Positions 24,291 to 36,918 of a stretch of 64,000 nt of DNA are shown piece after piece (position 1 is the first letter of the stretch; every line of letters begins with the position of its first letter). The position numbers and the translations under genes are program-made. Location of the stretch: NCBI GenBank assembly GCA_965216945.1, contig CBDCGU010000003.1, forward strand, positions 2,418,001 through 2,482,000, written 5' to 3'. The stretch comes from DATHZQ01 sp965216945 (GTDB lineage Bacteria; Actinomycetota; Acidimicrobiia; Spongiisociales; UBA5794). Below the pieces are notes generated by a model, which saw only the letters and a list, made by a program, of their open reading frames with translations, was not told the origin of the DNA and ran no database searches.

Positions 24291-25373
24291 TCAGCACGCC
24301 GCCCGCAGCGTCGGATACGGATTCACCGGAGCACCAAATCCCGGGTGGATCTGGAAGTGCAGGTGCGGCGAGGAACCGAGAGCGTTGCCCGTGTTGCCCA
24401 CGAAGCCGATCACGGTGCCCGCACTCACGGACATCCCACTGCTGATGCCGGATGCGTAGCCGTCGAGGTGGGCGTAGTAGTAGCTGGCCGAGTTGGTGCG
24501 CAGGTACGCAACGATGCCGCCGAGGCTGTTCGTCTTGAGCGTCAGCGTTCCGTTGCCGACGGCGAGGACATTCGAGCCCCTCGGGGCGAACATGTCGGTG
24601 CCCTTGTGGGTTCTGCCCCCCGAACGCGGGAAACCCCAGTCATTGATGAAACGAGAGCCGGGCACCGGACAGACAAAGCCGGTGATGGCTCCGACACCGC
24701 CGGCGGCGCCCCGGCGCCTGGCCGCTTCTTCGAGCTCCTTGCGGCGTTGTTCTTCGGCGTAGGCCGCCCGGGCAGCCCGGGCCGCCTCGTCCTCCTTGGC
24801 GTACTCGGTGGCGGCGGCGCGCTGCAACTCATCGAGACGGTTGACGACGTCGGCTGCGGCCTCGCTCAGCTCCTCCACGCGGGCCTGATCCTGGCGGAGC
24901 TCTTCGCGGAGACGGTCCATCTCGCGGCGCACGACGTCGAGCCGGTCGAGCTCGATGAGATCGGCGTCGGTGGCTCGATCGATGAGTACCTGGCTCGTCA
25001 GCAGATCCTGGATGTTGTCGGCTTCGAAGGCGACTTCGAACACGCCGGTGCCTGCCGACATGTAGGCCTCGGTCACCAGCTCCTTCGCCCGAGCGGTGAG
25101 CTCCTCCACCGACGTCTCATGGTCGGTGATACGCTCGACGATCACGCCGATGCGGTATTCGAGCTCCTCCAGCTCGCTGTTGATGAGGTGGTACTCGAGG
25201 AGGGCGGCATCGAGTTGCTCGTTCACGGCGACCAGGCGGTCATACGCCTCTTGGCGCGCCTGCTCGGCACGCTCGACGTCTGACTCCGTGGTGGCGCTCG
25301 CCGTGATCGGGCTCAGGCCGAGGAAGGCCAGAACCAGGATCAGGGGGAGCGCGCGAAAACGCATCGATCTCAT
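24291..25373 (-). CDS. Secreted coiled-coil M23 peptidase (EnvC/NlpD-like)
   Basis: A 360-residue exported protein. A signal peptide spans residues 1-28 (ATG at 25373 or 25364 both possible). About residues 30-215 form a long coiled coil rich in Glu, Arg and Leu. About residues 235-355 are an M23 LytM domain with the zinc ligands in THKGTDMFAP (His and Asp), and SPHLHFQIHPGF (HxH). All expected residues are present, so it could be an active peptidoglycan endopeptidase or amidase activator used at division. A second in-frame ATG three codons downstream is equally possible. Confidence 0.9.
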   Translation of the reverse strand: MRSMRFRALPLILVLAFLGLSPITASATTESDVERAEQARQEAYDRLVAVNEQLDAALLEYHLINSELEELEYRIGVIVERITDHETSVEELTARAKELVTEAYMSAGTGVFEVAFEADNIQDLLTSQVLIDRATDADLIELDRLDVVRREMDRLREELRQDQARVEELSEAAADVVNRLDELQRAAATEYAKEDEAARAARAAYAEEQRRKELEEAARRRGAAGGVGAITGFVCPVPGSRFINDWGFPRSGGRTHKGTDMFAPRGSNVLAVGNGTLTLKTNSLGGIVAYLRTNSASYYYAHLDGYASGISSGMSVSAGTVIGFVGNTGNALGSSPHLHFQIHPGFGAPVNPYPTLRAAC

Positions 25374-25536
25374 TGGTCGAACAGAATACCAACAAGTTGC
25401 CCGCTTGCGGTCAAAACGGCGATTTCGCCCGAGGCGGGGCTCGGGGAGTTGGGAATGTCCGGCTGTGCGGGCTGGGCCCCCTCGAGCCCCCCGTCGGCCT
25501 CGTTTTGCATCGGCCGAGCGTCAGCTCGGGATGGAA

Positions 25537-26523
25537 TCAGCCAAACAGGCGGAGCCCTACCCAGAAGGCTGCGGCGGCGAGGACGACGCCGTCGATCGCA
25601 GTGAGCAGGCCCGGGCCGCGGGTCGTGTGCGCCACATCGCCGCTGCGCAGCATCGATCCGATCACGCGACCGGCGAACCATCCGGCCACCGCAGCGGCGC
25701 CCGCGACGAGTGCCACGGCCGGTGACATGGATTCGGCGGTGAATCCGACGACGAGCGCCCCGATGAGTACGCCGATGGCGGCGGCGAGGTTGGGATCGAC
25801 ACCTGCGAGGTTGGGGAGGAAACGGCGCACCAGCCAGGCGGCGACGGCACCGAAGACCATGATGACGAGGAAGGCGGTGACGTTCACATCGGAGTCGAGG
25901 CGGGCCAGCACGAGGCCGCCGGTTCCGGCGCCCGCCGTCATCGCGGCCAGCACCGTCGGAGCCATGACCCTGAGGTCACGGCTGCCCTGGTCGAACAGCG
26001 GCCAGGTCAGGACCACCATCAGCCCGAGCGCCATCCCCGCGGCGAAACCCACCGTTCCCCAGTGGTAGGTGGCGGTTCCCACGGCCGTGGCCGCCACGAA
26101 GGCCGGGATGGCAGCGATGAGGGCGCGACGCTCCGCCATGGTGTCGTTGATGTCCCACAGCCACGCCAGAGCACCGCCGACCGCGGCGAAGGTGAGGGCC
26201 TCGATCGAGATCACGTTGGCGATGAGGAATGTTGCCAGGAGGATCAGCCCCAGCAACGCCGGCGTTGCCTCCTCGGTGAGGGTCTGGGATCCGCCCGATA
26301 CCGGTGGGATCAGCGCCACCTCGTCCCCGGGCCCCACCGGGGTGCTCCGGTCCGCGCTGTCGCCGTTGACCCAGATGTTGGCCACATCGAGGCCGGCGGC
26401 GAACGTCTCCCCATATTTCGCCGAGGCGGCGTCGAGTACTTCACCGACAGTGGAGCCATCGACTTCGGCGCGTCCGGTGCCGGCGGCCTCGCGCAGGTTC
26501 GCAAACAATCGGAGTTTGGCCAT
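25537..26523 (-). CDS. MoaD-like ubiquitin-fold domain fused to a multi-helix membrane domain
   Basis: A 328-residue fusion. Residues 1-78 look like a complete MoaD/ThiS sulfur carrier: KLRLFANLREAAGT, then a variable helix, ending in DEVALIPPVSGG with the Gly77-Gly78 normally found at the free C-terminus. After SQTLTEEATP come about nine hydrophobic helices up to residue 328, with DPNLAAAIGVLIGA and AVALVAGAAAVAGWF, resembling polyisoprenol or CDP-diglyceride type enzymes only loosely. A sulfur carrier could act only after cleavage behind GG, otherwise the domain is structural. The ATG at 26523 starts right at the MoaD fold. Confidence 0.7.
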   Translation of the reverse strand: MAKLRLFANLREAAGTGRAEVDGSTVGEVLDAASAKYGETFAAGLDVANIWVNGDSADRSTPVGPGDEVALIPPVSGGSQTLTEEATPALLGLILLATFLIANVISIEALTFAAVGGALAWLWDINDTMAERRALIAAIPAFVAATAVGTATYHWGTVGFAAGMALGLMVVLTWPLFDQGSRDLRVMAPTVLAAMTAGAGTGGLVLARLDSDVNVTAFLVIMVFGAVAAWLVRRFLPNLAGVDPNLAAAIGVLIGALVVGFTAESMSPAVALVAGAAAVAGWFAGRVIGSMLRSGDVAHTTRGPGLLTAIDGVVLAAAAFWVGLRLFG

Positions 26524-26598
26524 CGGCCTCGGAGAGTAGTGGGTCGCAGTCGCACCGCCCTCCATCGTCACGACCGCCGGTCTCGTAGGATTCTGACC

Positions 26599-27552
26599 AT
26601 GGAGTTGCTCATCGACGCACGCCGCACGCTGCTCGGCGGTCTCATCGATTATGCCGGCCTCTTTCCGCCGGCATCGCTGGACCTGAGCGGTGCGGTCGCC
26701 GAATACCGCACGGCACGACGCGGACCCCATGCGTGGATGCTGGGGCGTTTTCTCTGCCCGACGTCGGTGATCGAGGACCTGGCCGCAATCCTGTCACAGA
26801 CGATGAAGGCAGGCGAGCAGCCGTGGTCCGTCGGGGCGATCTTCGACGAGCCGCCCGGAACGGCCGCGTTGCATGCCGGCGTCTTCGACAAGCACATGGA
26901 TCCGGCGGCGCGGGTGACGGCAGTCGAGCTGCGCACGCCGCCCGCGGCAGCCGACGGCCGCCCGGCGCCGGCTGCGGCCGATGTGCTGCGTCCCGCCGCC
27001 ACTGCGGTTTCCTCCGTGGGACCCGAGGTATATGGGTTCCTCGAGGTGTCACGCACCGACGCCTGGGCGAGCGGTATCCCCGCTGTGGTCGACGGGATCG
27101 GCCGGCTGCGGACCGAGTTGCTTCTACCTCTCGGCGCCAAGCTGCGTACCGGTGGGCTGGATGCGCAGGCGTTCCCCACGCCCGAGCAGGTGGCCGCCTT
27201 CGTCATCGCCTGCCACCGCTCGGGTGTGCCGTTCAAGGCGACAGCGGGTTTGCACCATCCCGTGCGCCACTACGACCCGGCGATCGACGTGATGCGTCAC
27301 GGGTTCCTCAATCTGCTCGTTGCCGCCGGCCTTGCCGCCGAGGGCGAGGACGTTGCGGTTGTCACCGACGCCATCGCCGACGATGATCCAAAGGGGTTCG
27401 CCGCCGGGCCCGCCGGGCTGCGGTGGCGCAACCGTCGCATCGGTGCGGCCACGCTGCGCACGATGCGCCACGACATGTTTCCGGGCTACGGGAGTTGCAG
27501 CTTCGAAGAGCCCGTCGACGATCTTCTCGCCATGGGGATCCTCGAACGATGA
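26599..27552 (+). CDS. Conserved hypothetical protein upstream of HPPD
   Basis: A 317-residue protein, not recognised. It begins LIDARRTLLGGLIDYAGLFPP. The middle carries an Ala/Pro-rich patch (about residues 118-135), and the C-terminal third has KATAGLHHPVRHYDP, which could hold catalytic or metal His residues. It lies 58 bp before HPPD on the same strand, so a role in aromatic amino acid breakdown is a reasonable guess. The alpha/beta alternation suggests a TIM-barrel-like fold, weakly supported. Confidence 0.6.
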   Translation: MELLIDARRTLLGGLIDYAGLFPPASLDLSGAVAEYRTARRGPHAWMLGRFLCPTSVIEDLAAILSQTMKAGEQPWSVGAIFDEPPGTAALHAGVFDKHMDPAARVTAVELRTPPAAADGRPAPAAADVLRPAATAVSSVGPEVYGFLEVSRTDAWASGIPAVVDGIGRLRTELLLPLGAKLRTGGLDAQAFPTPEQVAAFVIACHRSGVPFKATAGLHHPVRHYDPAIDVMRHGFLNLLVAAGLAAEGEDVAVVTDAIADDDPKGFAAGPAGLRWRNRRIGAATLRTMRHDMFPGYGSCSFEEPVDDLLAMGILER

Positions 27553-27610
27553 GACCGGACGGCCAGACGACTGCGCACCGCTCCATCGCGGTGACAAGAG
27601 GAGGGAAGAC

Positions 27611-28717
27611 ATGAACGACGCTGTCGAGGCCCACAAGAACGACTTCCCGATCGAGGGATTCCACCACGTCGAGTTTTGGGTGGGTAACGCCTACCAAGCG
27701 GCTCACTACTACCGGGCCATCCACGGCTACCGCATCGTCGGCTACCGGGGACCCGAGACCGGGGTGCGGGACACGGCGTCCTATGCGCTCGAACAGGGTG
27801 ACGTGCGTTTCATCTTCACGGGTGCGATGGCGCCGGAGCATCCGCTGGCGGACCATCTCAAACTCCACGGCCCAGGTGTTCGCGACGTGGCCATCCAGGT
27901 GCCCGACGCAGAGCGTGCCTTCGAACTGGCGCGGGAACGTGGGGCACAGGGAGTGCATCCCCCCACGGTCGTCGAGGGGGATCGCGGCAAGTGGAAGGCT
28001 GCTGCCATCGAGGCCTACGGCGATACGATCCACTCGCTGGTCGAGAACCCCGACATCACATGGCCACCGCCCGACTTCCGTCTCCGCGGCGACACCATCG
28101 CCGTACCCATCGGGTTCAAGAGCATCGATCACGTCGTCGCCAACGTGGAGCTCGGTGCGATGGACGAGTGGGTGGAGTTCTACGAGCGCGTGTTCGGGTT
28201 CGTGCTGCTGCGTCACTTCGACGACGAGGCAATTTCCACCGAGTACTCGGCATTGATGTCGAAGGTCGTGTGGGACGGCTCGGGCGTGATTCGGCTCCCC
28301 ATCAACGAGCCGGCGACGGGGCGCCGCAGGTCGCAGATCGAGGAGTATCTCGATTTCTACCGTGGTTCGGGCGTGCAGCACATCGCGATCGCGACCGACG
28401 ACCTCGTGCACACCGTCACCGAGGCGCGGAAGCGGGGTATGGGCTTGATGCGAGTGCCGGACACGTATTACGACGACGTGACAGAGCGGGTTCCGGACCT
28501 CGATGCCGATGTCGATGTGCTGCGGCGCTTGAACATCCTCGTCGACCAGGACGAAGGCGGCCATCTGCTCCAGATCTTCACCAGGATGATGCAGGACCGA
28601 CCCACCGTGTTCTTCGAGTTCATCGAGCGGCGGGGCGCCCTCGGGTTCGGTGAAGGCAACTTCAAAGCGCTGTTCGAGGCCATCGAGCGCGACCAGGCAG
28701 AGCGCGGCAACCTGTAG
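27611..28717 (+). CDS. hppD: 4-hydroxyphenylpyruvate dioxygenase
   Basis: A 368-residue non-haem iron dioxygenase turning 4-hydroxyphenylpyruvate into homogentisate in tyrosine breakdown. It has two VOC halves. The iron ligands are His in IDHVVANVELG, His in GSGVQHIAIATDDLV, and Glu in PTVFFEFIERRGALGFGEGN, and the last segment is also the family signature. GAGGAGGGAAG sits directly upstream of the ATG. No homogentisate dioxygenase is in the window. Confidence 0.94.
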   Translation: MNDAVEAHKNDFPIEGFHHVEFWVGNAYQAAHYYRAIHGYRIVGYRGPETGVRDTASYALEQGDVRFIFTGAMAPEHPLADHLKLHGPGVRDVAIQVPDAERAFELARERGAQGVHPPTVVEGDRGKWKAAAIEAYGDTIHSLVENPDITWPPPDFRLRGDTIAVPIGFKSIDHVVANVELGAMDEWVEFYERVFGFVLLRHFDDEAISTEYSALMSKVVWDGSGVIRLPINEPATGRRRSQIEEYLDFYRGSGVQHIAIATDDLVHTVTEARKRGMGLMRVPDTYYDDVTERVPDLDADVDVLRRLNILVDQDEGGHLLQIFTRMMQDRPTVFFEFIERRGALGFGEGNFKALFEAIERDQAERGNL

Positions 28718-28768
28718 GCGCCGCACACGTCCCGCCCGGGGCGGTAGCCTCCCCGGCGGGAGGTGGCT

Positions 28769-29746
28769 GTGGCCAGCGTGCTTGGACTCGGCGGGTATGT
28801 GCCCGAGCGGGTGATGACAAACGAGGATTGGGCAGCGCTCGTCGACACGACGGACGAGTGGATCACCACGCGCACCGGGATCAAGCGGCGTCGATTCGCC
28901 GCAGACGACCAATCGACCCTCGACCTGGCGGCACTCGCTGCGGAGCGAGCTCTCGAAGACGCCGGGCTGCGCGGCGACGAGGTTGATGAGATCATCGTCG
29001 CCACCGACACGCCGGAGCTGTACACGCCGGACACGGCATCGTTGCTCCAGCATCGACTCGGGGCCGGTCCGGTGCCGACCTACGACCTGGGTGGAAGCGG
29101 ATGTGCCGGATTCGTGCAAGCCCTCGACGTGGCACGCTCGCGCATCCACATGCAGCCCAAACGGGTGCTGGTGGTGGGTGTCGAGCTGATCTCCCGCCTG
29201 ATCTCGTGGAAGGACCGCGCAACGGCGGTCCTCTTCGGCGATGGCGCCGGGGCCATGGTGCTCGGCGCCGATGGCGGAGTGGGGCGACTCCTCGACGTGA
29301 GAACCGGGACCGACGGAAGCAAGGCTGGCATTCTCACGCTCAGCACCGGCGGCACACGCAACCCGTTCACCGCCGAAGCCGCTGCCGCCGGAGAGCACCA
29401 GCGACTCACGATGGAAGGTCGCGAGGTGTTCCGCGAGGCGGTGACGCGGATGACCAGTGTCGTGGGTGAGCTCCTCGCCGCACTCGGCAAGACCGTTGCG
29501 GATGTGGCGCTGGTCGTGCCCCACCAGGCCAACAAGCGGATCATCGACGCTGTGAGGCAGCGATTGGGCGCCACCGAGGAACAGGTATACGTCAACGTCC
29601 ACGAATACGGCAACACCGGTTCGGCATCTGTGCCGTTCGCCCTCTGGGAAGCTCACCGTGGGGGGAAGATCGCCTCCGGCGACCTGGTCGTGCTCACCGC
29701 CTTCGGCGCCGGATTCCACTGGGCAGCCGCGGCGATCGAGTTCTGA
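28769..29746 (+). CDS. 3-oxoacyl-ACP synthase III (FabH-like ketoacyl synthase)
   Basis: A 325-residue thiolase-fold condensing enzyme. The catalytic triad is Cys in GGSGCAGFVQALDVA (about residue 113), His in VVPHQANKRIIDAV and Asn in VHEYGNTGSASVPFA. RTGIKRRRFA near residue 40 and GDGAGAMVLG fit FabH. It joins an acyl-CoA to malonyl-ACP or a related acceptor. Next to amino acid catabolism genes it may use branched acyl-CoA starters, an inference. GTG at 28769 has GGGAGG five bases upstream and is preferred to GTG at 28763. Confidence 0.9.
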   Translation: MASVLGLGGYVPERVMTNEDWAALVDTTDEWITTRTGIKRRRFAADDQSTLDLAALAAERALEDAGLRGDEVDEIIVATDTPELYTPDTASLLQHRLGAGPVPTYDLGGSGCAGFVQALDVARSRIHMQPKRVLVVGVELISRLISWKDRATAVLFGDGAGAMVLGADGGVGRLLDVRTGTDGSKAGILTLSTGGTRNPFTAEAAAAGEHQRLTMEGREVFREAVTRMTSVVGELLAALGKTVADVALVVPHQANKRIIDAVRQRLGATEEQVYVNVHEYGNTGSASVPFALWEAHRGGKIASGDLVVLTAFGAGFHWAAAAIEF

Positions 29747-30284
29747 GACCTGGCACGGCGGCAGGCTTCGGGTGGCTCGACGTTCGCACCGAGAGCTGGC
29801 GCTCGCTCGTCAGGACGGTTGTGTGGCCGTGGGGGATGCGGGTGCGCTCTCAGGAAGCGAGACCGAGGGGGATGCGGAGGTCCCCCCCGGATGTTGCTTT
29901 CCTCGGTTGGCCCGCCTGCTGGCAAAGAACTATCCGTCGCGGGTGCGTCCGATCGTGGCGGCGACCGCTGAACCGCTCACGCCGGCAGCAGGTACGCCGG
30001 GACGTTGAGCTGGGGAGGAGGAGAGGGGCGCTTGTTCGGGCATCACCAAAGATGTGCGGTGCGCAGTCCCGCCTGCGGCGGGCGAGTGGCGCGGTGTCGG
30101 GTGCGCACCGTTGGTGATGTCGGCCATGCACAGACCGTAGGTGGCACGCGGCGAATTGGCGATGGGTCGACCGGGCCATAGAGCGCGCTGGCCAAGGCGT
30201 CTCGTTCCCGGCCTTTGCCACGGGTGAGACCGAGCCCCGATGCGGTGCGGAGGGAAGCTCCTGTCGTCCCGGTGTGGTCGGGCC
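29747..30284. other. Gene-free region of 540 bp
   Basis: None of the frames here looks like protein: they are Arg/Pro/Ser-rich shadows with no family signature. I find no tRNA, tmRNA, RNase P or SRP RNA pattern. The central part holds a strong nested inverted repeat at 30041-30119 (separate entry), so a non-coding RNA or a decayed element is the best reading. Confidence 0.55.
30041..30119. repeat. Nested long inverted repeat, possible structured RNA
   Basis: Outer arms CATCACCAA (30041-30049) and TTGGTGATG (30111-30119) are perfect 9-bp complements. Inner arms CGGTGCGCA (30057-30065) and TGCGCACCG (30102-30110) are another perfect 9 bp. Inside them CCCGCC-TGC-GGCGGG (30068-30082) makes a third hairpin. 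Only a 7-base bulge separates the outer and inner stems. Function unknown. Confidence 0.65.
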
Positions 30285-30794
30285 TCAGTCGGGTGTGTAG
30301 CCCGTCGCTCCGTCCAGCTGCTCGCGCAGGATGTCCATGTGTCCGAGGTGGCGAGCGGTCTCGGCGATCATGTGGCCGAGGACGAATCGAAGAGAGACCG
30401 GATTCTCGGCGGAACCCCCGACCGCACCGAGATCCATGCCGGCGATCACGGCTCTCGACTCGGCGACTGCCTCGAGATAGAGAGCGGACACACTGGCAAC
30501 GGTGTCCGAGTGATCGATGTTCCAGTCCGCGTCGGGATCCTGCGCAGTCCACGGATAAGGCACGTCGATGTCGCCCATGTCGCCGGCGAAGAACGAGCGC
30601 TCCACCCAGGCGAGGTGCTTGACGATCCCCAGGAGAGTCGTTCCAGACGCCACGGTCGACGATCGCGCCAGGTCGTCCGCGATGCCATCGAGCTTCCACA
30701 GCACGAGCGCACGCTGCTCGTCCAGCAACCCGAGCAGCGTCTCGGACTCGTCTGCGGTACGCGGCACGTCGGGCATCGACATCATCGTGCCCAA
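30285..30794 (-). CDS. DinB/DUF664 family protein
   Basis: A 169-residue four-helix-bundle protein of the DinB superfamily. It has TTLLGIVKHLAWVERSFFAG with one metal His, and LRFVLGHMIAETARHLGHMD with two, the usual three-His metal site. Related actinobacterial proteins include mycothiol-dependent enzymes, which would fit the mshA gene in the window, but no activity can be assigned. TTG at 30794 has GGAGGG five bases upstream; ATG codons at 30785, 30782 and 30776 are alternatives. Confidence 0.85.
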   Translation of the reverse strand: MGTMMSMPDVPRTADESETLLGLLDEQRALVLWKLDGIADDLARSSTVASGTTLLGIVKHLAWVERSFFAGDMGDIDVPYPWTAQDPDADWNIDHSDTVASVSALYLEAVAESRAVIAGMDLGAVGGSAENPVSLRFVLGHMIAETARHLGHMDILREQLDGATGYTPD

Positions 30795-30823
30795 ACGTAC
30801 CCTCCGTGGCCTATCGTCGCGCG

Positions 30824-31735
30824 ATGCAACTGCCGGACAGAGTGTCGATCGTCGAGGTGGGGGCGCGGGATGGGCTGCAGAACGAGTCGACGCCGCTCGA
30901 CACGGACACGAAGCTCGCCCTGATCGACCGGCTGGTGGCCGCCGGGACCCGCAGAATCGAGACCGTCTCGTTCGTCCATCCCAAGCTCGTGCCGCAAATG
31001 GCCGATGCCGAGGCTGTCATGGAAGGCCTCGATCGTAGCCCGGACGGGGTCTCCTACATCGGGCTCGTCCTCAACCGGCGCGGTCTCGACCGTGCTCTCG
31101 AGACCACCGTCGACGAGGTGAACTTCGTCGTGTCCGCCAGCGAGGGATTCAACCGCGCCAACCAGGGTGCGGCCGTGGAGGACACCATGACCGAGATCGA
31201 GGCCATGGTGCCGATCGCCGTCGACGCCGGACGGGCCACGACCGTGACGATCTCGGTTGCATTCGGGTGCCCCTACGACGGCGAGGTGTCGATCAGGGCC
31301 GTGGTCGAACTGGCCGCAAGAGCCGCGGCGTGCGGGGCGGAAGAGATCGCTCTGGGAGACACGATCGGCGTCGCCGCACCGGGCGATGTGGTCCAGCGCT
31401 TCGCGGCAACCGCGGCCGTTGCCGGTGAGGCTCGCCTGCGAGGCCACTTCCACGACACCCGCAACACGGGTGTCGCCAACGTCTACGCCGCCCTCACGGC
31501 GGGCGTAGACGTCGTCGACGCATCCGTTGGAGGTGCCGGCGGATGTCCGTTCGCACCCAACGCCACCGGCAACGTGCCGACGGAGGACGTGTTGTATGCG
31601 CTCCACCGCATGGGTATCGCCACGGGTATCGACCTCGACGCAACCATCGCCACCGGGGAGTGGCTGGGAAGCCGGCTCGGCAAGACCCTGCCTGCTGCGC
31701 TGGCCCGAGCAGGCGGGTTCCCCGCCGGCGACTGA
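30824..31735 (+). CDS. mvaB: Hydroxymethylglutaryl-CoA lyase
   Basis: A 303-residue TIM-barrel enzyme splitting 3-hydroxy-3-methylglutaryl-CoA into acetyl-CoA and acetoacetate, the last step of leucine breakdown. EVGARDGLQNE at the N-terminus gives the metal Asp, RGHFHDTRNTG the two metal His residues, and VGGAGGCPFAPNATGN the mobile catalytic loop with its cysteine (usual form GCPFAxGASGN). The ATG at 30824 places the signature at residue 11. Isovaleryl-type dehydrogenase and carboxylase genes lie at 37-42 kb. Confidence 0.93.
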   Translation: MQLPDRVSIVEVGARDGLQNESTPLDTDTKLALIDRLVAAGTRRIETVSFVHPKLVPQMADAEAVMEGLDRSPDGVSYIGLVLNRRGLDRALETTVDEVNFVVSASEGFNRANQGAAVEDTMTEIEAMVPIAVDAGRATTVTISVAFGCPYDGEVSIRAVVELAARAAACGAEEIALGDTIGVAAPGDVVQRFAATAAVAGEARLRGHFHDTRNTGVANVYAALTAGVDVVDASVGGAGGCPFAPNATGNVPTEDVLYALHRMGIATGIDLDATIATGEWLGSRLGKTLPAALARAGGFPAGD

Positions 31736-32031
31736 GGTCCGAGGACGCCCCCACCCTGCAGGCAGTGCCACGCCCATGACATCGGCGATCCTGACCGTCC
31801 TGGACGCGGTGGATGTTGTGAGTCGGCGAGGGACGTGGATTGCGTTTCGTCTCGATCACCCGGAGTGTGAGGCGGGACGACGCCTTGCGGTTCGTGACAC
31901 AACGCTGACTCCGTCCCATCCATTCGACCCTTCCTGTCCCGTTGCGATACCAACGCCCGGCCCTGGCGACCGATGGAGGCACCCGGCACCGTGGAGGGGA
32001 TCACGCGATCTGCCGCGAAAGGAGGCCGTTG

Positions 32032-32646
32032 GTGGACACGAGGCTCGCCAACCCCGGACCGCTCGGGCTGATGGGGTTCGGCATGACCACGATCCTGCTC
32101 AACATTCACAACGCAGGTTTCTTCGAGATCAGTGCGGTGATCCTGTCGATGGGGATCTTCTACGGCGGACTCGCTCAAGTCATCGCCGGGCGGATGGAGT
32201 TCCACAAGGGGAACACGTTCGGCGTGACCGCGTTCACGTCCTACGGGCTGTTCTGGATGTCGCTCGTCGCCCTGCTGCTCTTGCCCGAGTTCGGCTGGGC
32301 CGAGGCCACGCCGACCGCGTTCATGGGCTGGTACCTGTTCTTGTGGGGCGTGTTCACGCTGTTCATGTTCTTCGGGACGCTCAAGGGTGTCACGATGCTG
32401 CAGTTCGTGTTCGCCACGCTCGCAGTGCTCTTCTTCCTCCTCGCCATCGGTGATTGGACCGGCAACGAGACAATCACCAGGATCGCCGGCTGGGAGGGCA
32501 TCCTGTGCGGTGCCAGCGCCTTCTACCTCGCAATGGGCGAAGTGGTGAATGAGGCGCTCGATCGAACCGTGCTGCCGATCGACGTCGCCCATCTCCCGCG
32601 CCTGCGGAGGCATGAGGTTCGGCATCGTGGAGTGACGGCCCACTGA
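32032..32646 (+). CDS. Acetate uptake transporter (GPR1/FUN34/YaaH, SatP-like)
   Basis: A 204-residue protein with six membrane helices. NPGPLGLMGFGMTTILLN is the family signature, the NPAPLGL-like motif. MGIFYGGLAQVIAGRMEFHKGNTFG and the Phe-rich helices LFLWGVFTLFMFFGTLKG also fit. Members carry acetate or succinate with protons across the cytoplasmic membrane, consistent with the acetyl-CoA and acetoacetate chemistry encoded nearby. The GTG is chosen because AAAGGAGG ends six bases upstream. About 295 bp of apparently non-coding sequence precede it and probably hold the promoter. Confidence 0.9.
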   Translation: MDTRLANPGPLGLMGFGMTTILLNIHNAGFFEISAVILSMGIFYGGLAQVIAGRMEFHKGNTFGVTAFTSYGLFWMSLVALLLLPEFGWAEATPTAFMGWYLFLWGVFTLFMFFGTLKGVTMLQFVFATLAVLFFLLAIGDWTGNETITRIAGWEGILCGASAFYLAMGEVVNEALDRTVLPIDVAHLPRLRRHEVRHRGVTAH

Positions 32647-32725
32647 GCTTCACGCACAGACGCCGCGTGGAGGCGGCGCCTCGACCGCCCTAATCTCGGC
32701 TCGCCGTATCAGGGGGCCGGAGCGC

Positions 32726-36016
<3,291 letters not shown>

Positions 36017-36063
36017 CGGTGCCGGGTCGGCCCGGTCGCCGGTACCGATCCCGAGTCCACCGG

Positions 36064-36657
36064 TCAAGACGTGACGATGGTGGCGTCGTCGCTTGTCCCG
36101 ACGTCCACCAGTGCATCAGGATCGACGACCAAGCGGGCTTCTCCCGACAGTGATCCGAGCACGGTGCGCACCGACGTGAGCGACACCGTGGCGTCGCTCG
36201 CGTCGATATCGGCGCGCCTCGCCCTGAGCCCCGAAAGGCTGAGTCGGGCACCGTCGCGCGCCACGAGCTCCACCTGGTCGACGCGACCCGTTGCCGAGAT
36301 GCCTGCCCCTCCTGCCGCCTCCAGGTAGGTCAATGCCGGTAGAACCACTTCGACACGGCGGTTGCCCCCCGGAGGGAACGTGACCGCATCGTCGAGACGG
36401 ACCATGAGCGTGCCGCCGGATACCTCGGTGACGACCTGATCGACGACATTGTCGTCGTAGTGGACCGTGACGGTTGGTGCGGCGATCGGGTCGACCACCA
36501 CTCGGATGTCGAGGAGGCCGAAGGCTTCGATGCGTTCGAACGTCGTGACGTCGCGGGCTTGGCTGACGATCTCACCGGACGCATCGACGGCGCCTCCGCC
36601 GCACGCGGTGAGGGCCAGCATGAGTGCCGTCAGCAGCAGGATCGAGGGGCTTCTCAC
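36064..36657 (-). CDS. Lipoprotein with a GIN/DUF2807 beta-helix domain
   Basis: An exported lipoprotein of about 197 residues. From GTG at 36657 it reads a classic signal with lipobox ALTAC (Cys19). ATG at 36708 or 36714 would add 17 or more poorly charged residues and is the alternative. The mature part, from FERIEAFGLLDIRVVVDP through VELVARDGARLSLSGLRA to DALVDVGTSDDATI, is the repeating beta-strand pattern of the putative auto-transporter adhesin head GIN domain. Function is probably cell-surface and structural; no enzyme motif is seen. Confidence 0.78.
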   Translation of the reverse strand: MRSPSILLLTALMLALTACGGGAVDASGEIVSQARDVTTFERIEAFGLLDIRVVVDPIAAPTVTVHYDDNVVDQVVTEVSGGTLMVRLDDAVTFPPGGNRRVEVVLPALTYLEAAGGAGISATGRVDQVELVARDGARLSLSGLRARRADIDASDATVSLTSVRTVLGSLSGEARLVVDPDALVDVGTSDDATIVTS

Positions 36658-36918
36658 GAGGGCGTTGCTCGGTTCAGCGATGGCTAGGGGCTGTCTGCAT
36701 GTTGTCATCAGCATCACAGGTCGGGACGGCCAAGGCGACCGGGGGAAGCACGAGTGCCTCCGGTACGATCTGGCGCCGCCCCATCGCCGTCGCATCTGCG
36801 GGCGGAAGCCGACATCGCTGCCCATCTGTGCGCCGTCGGCATTCCCCGGCGGCGCAGGGAAGAATGAGCCGGACGGCCCACTCGGATCGTTTTTGCGAGA
36901 TGGTACGTTTTGCTCACT

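Noticed and set aside
29747..30284. RNase P RNA, tmRNA or SRP RNA gene
   Set aside because: None of the conserved core sequences of these RNAs is present; only the inverted repeat is clear.
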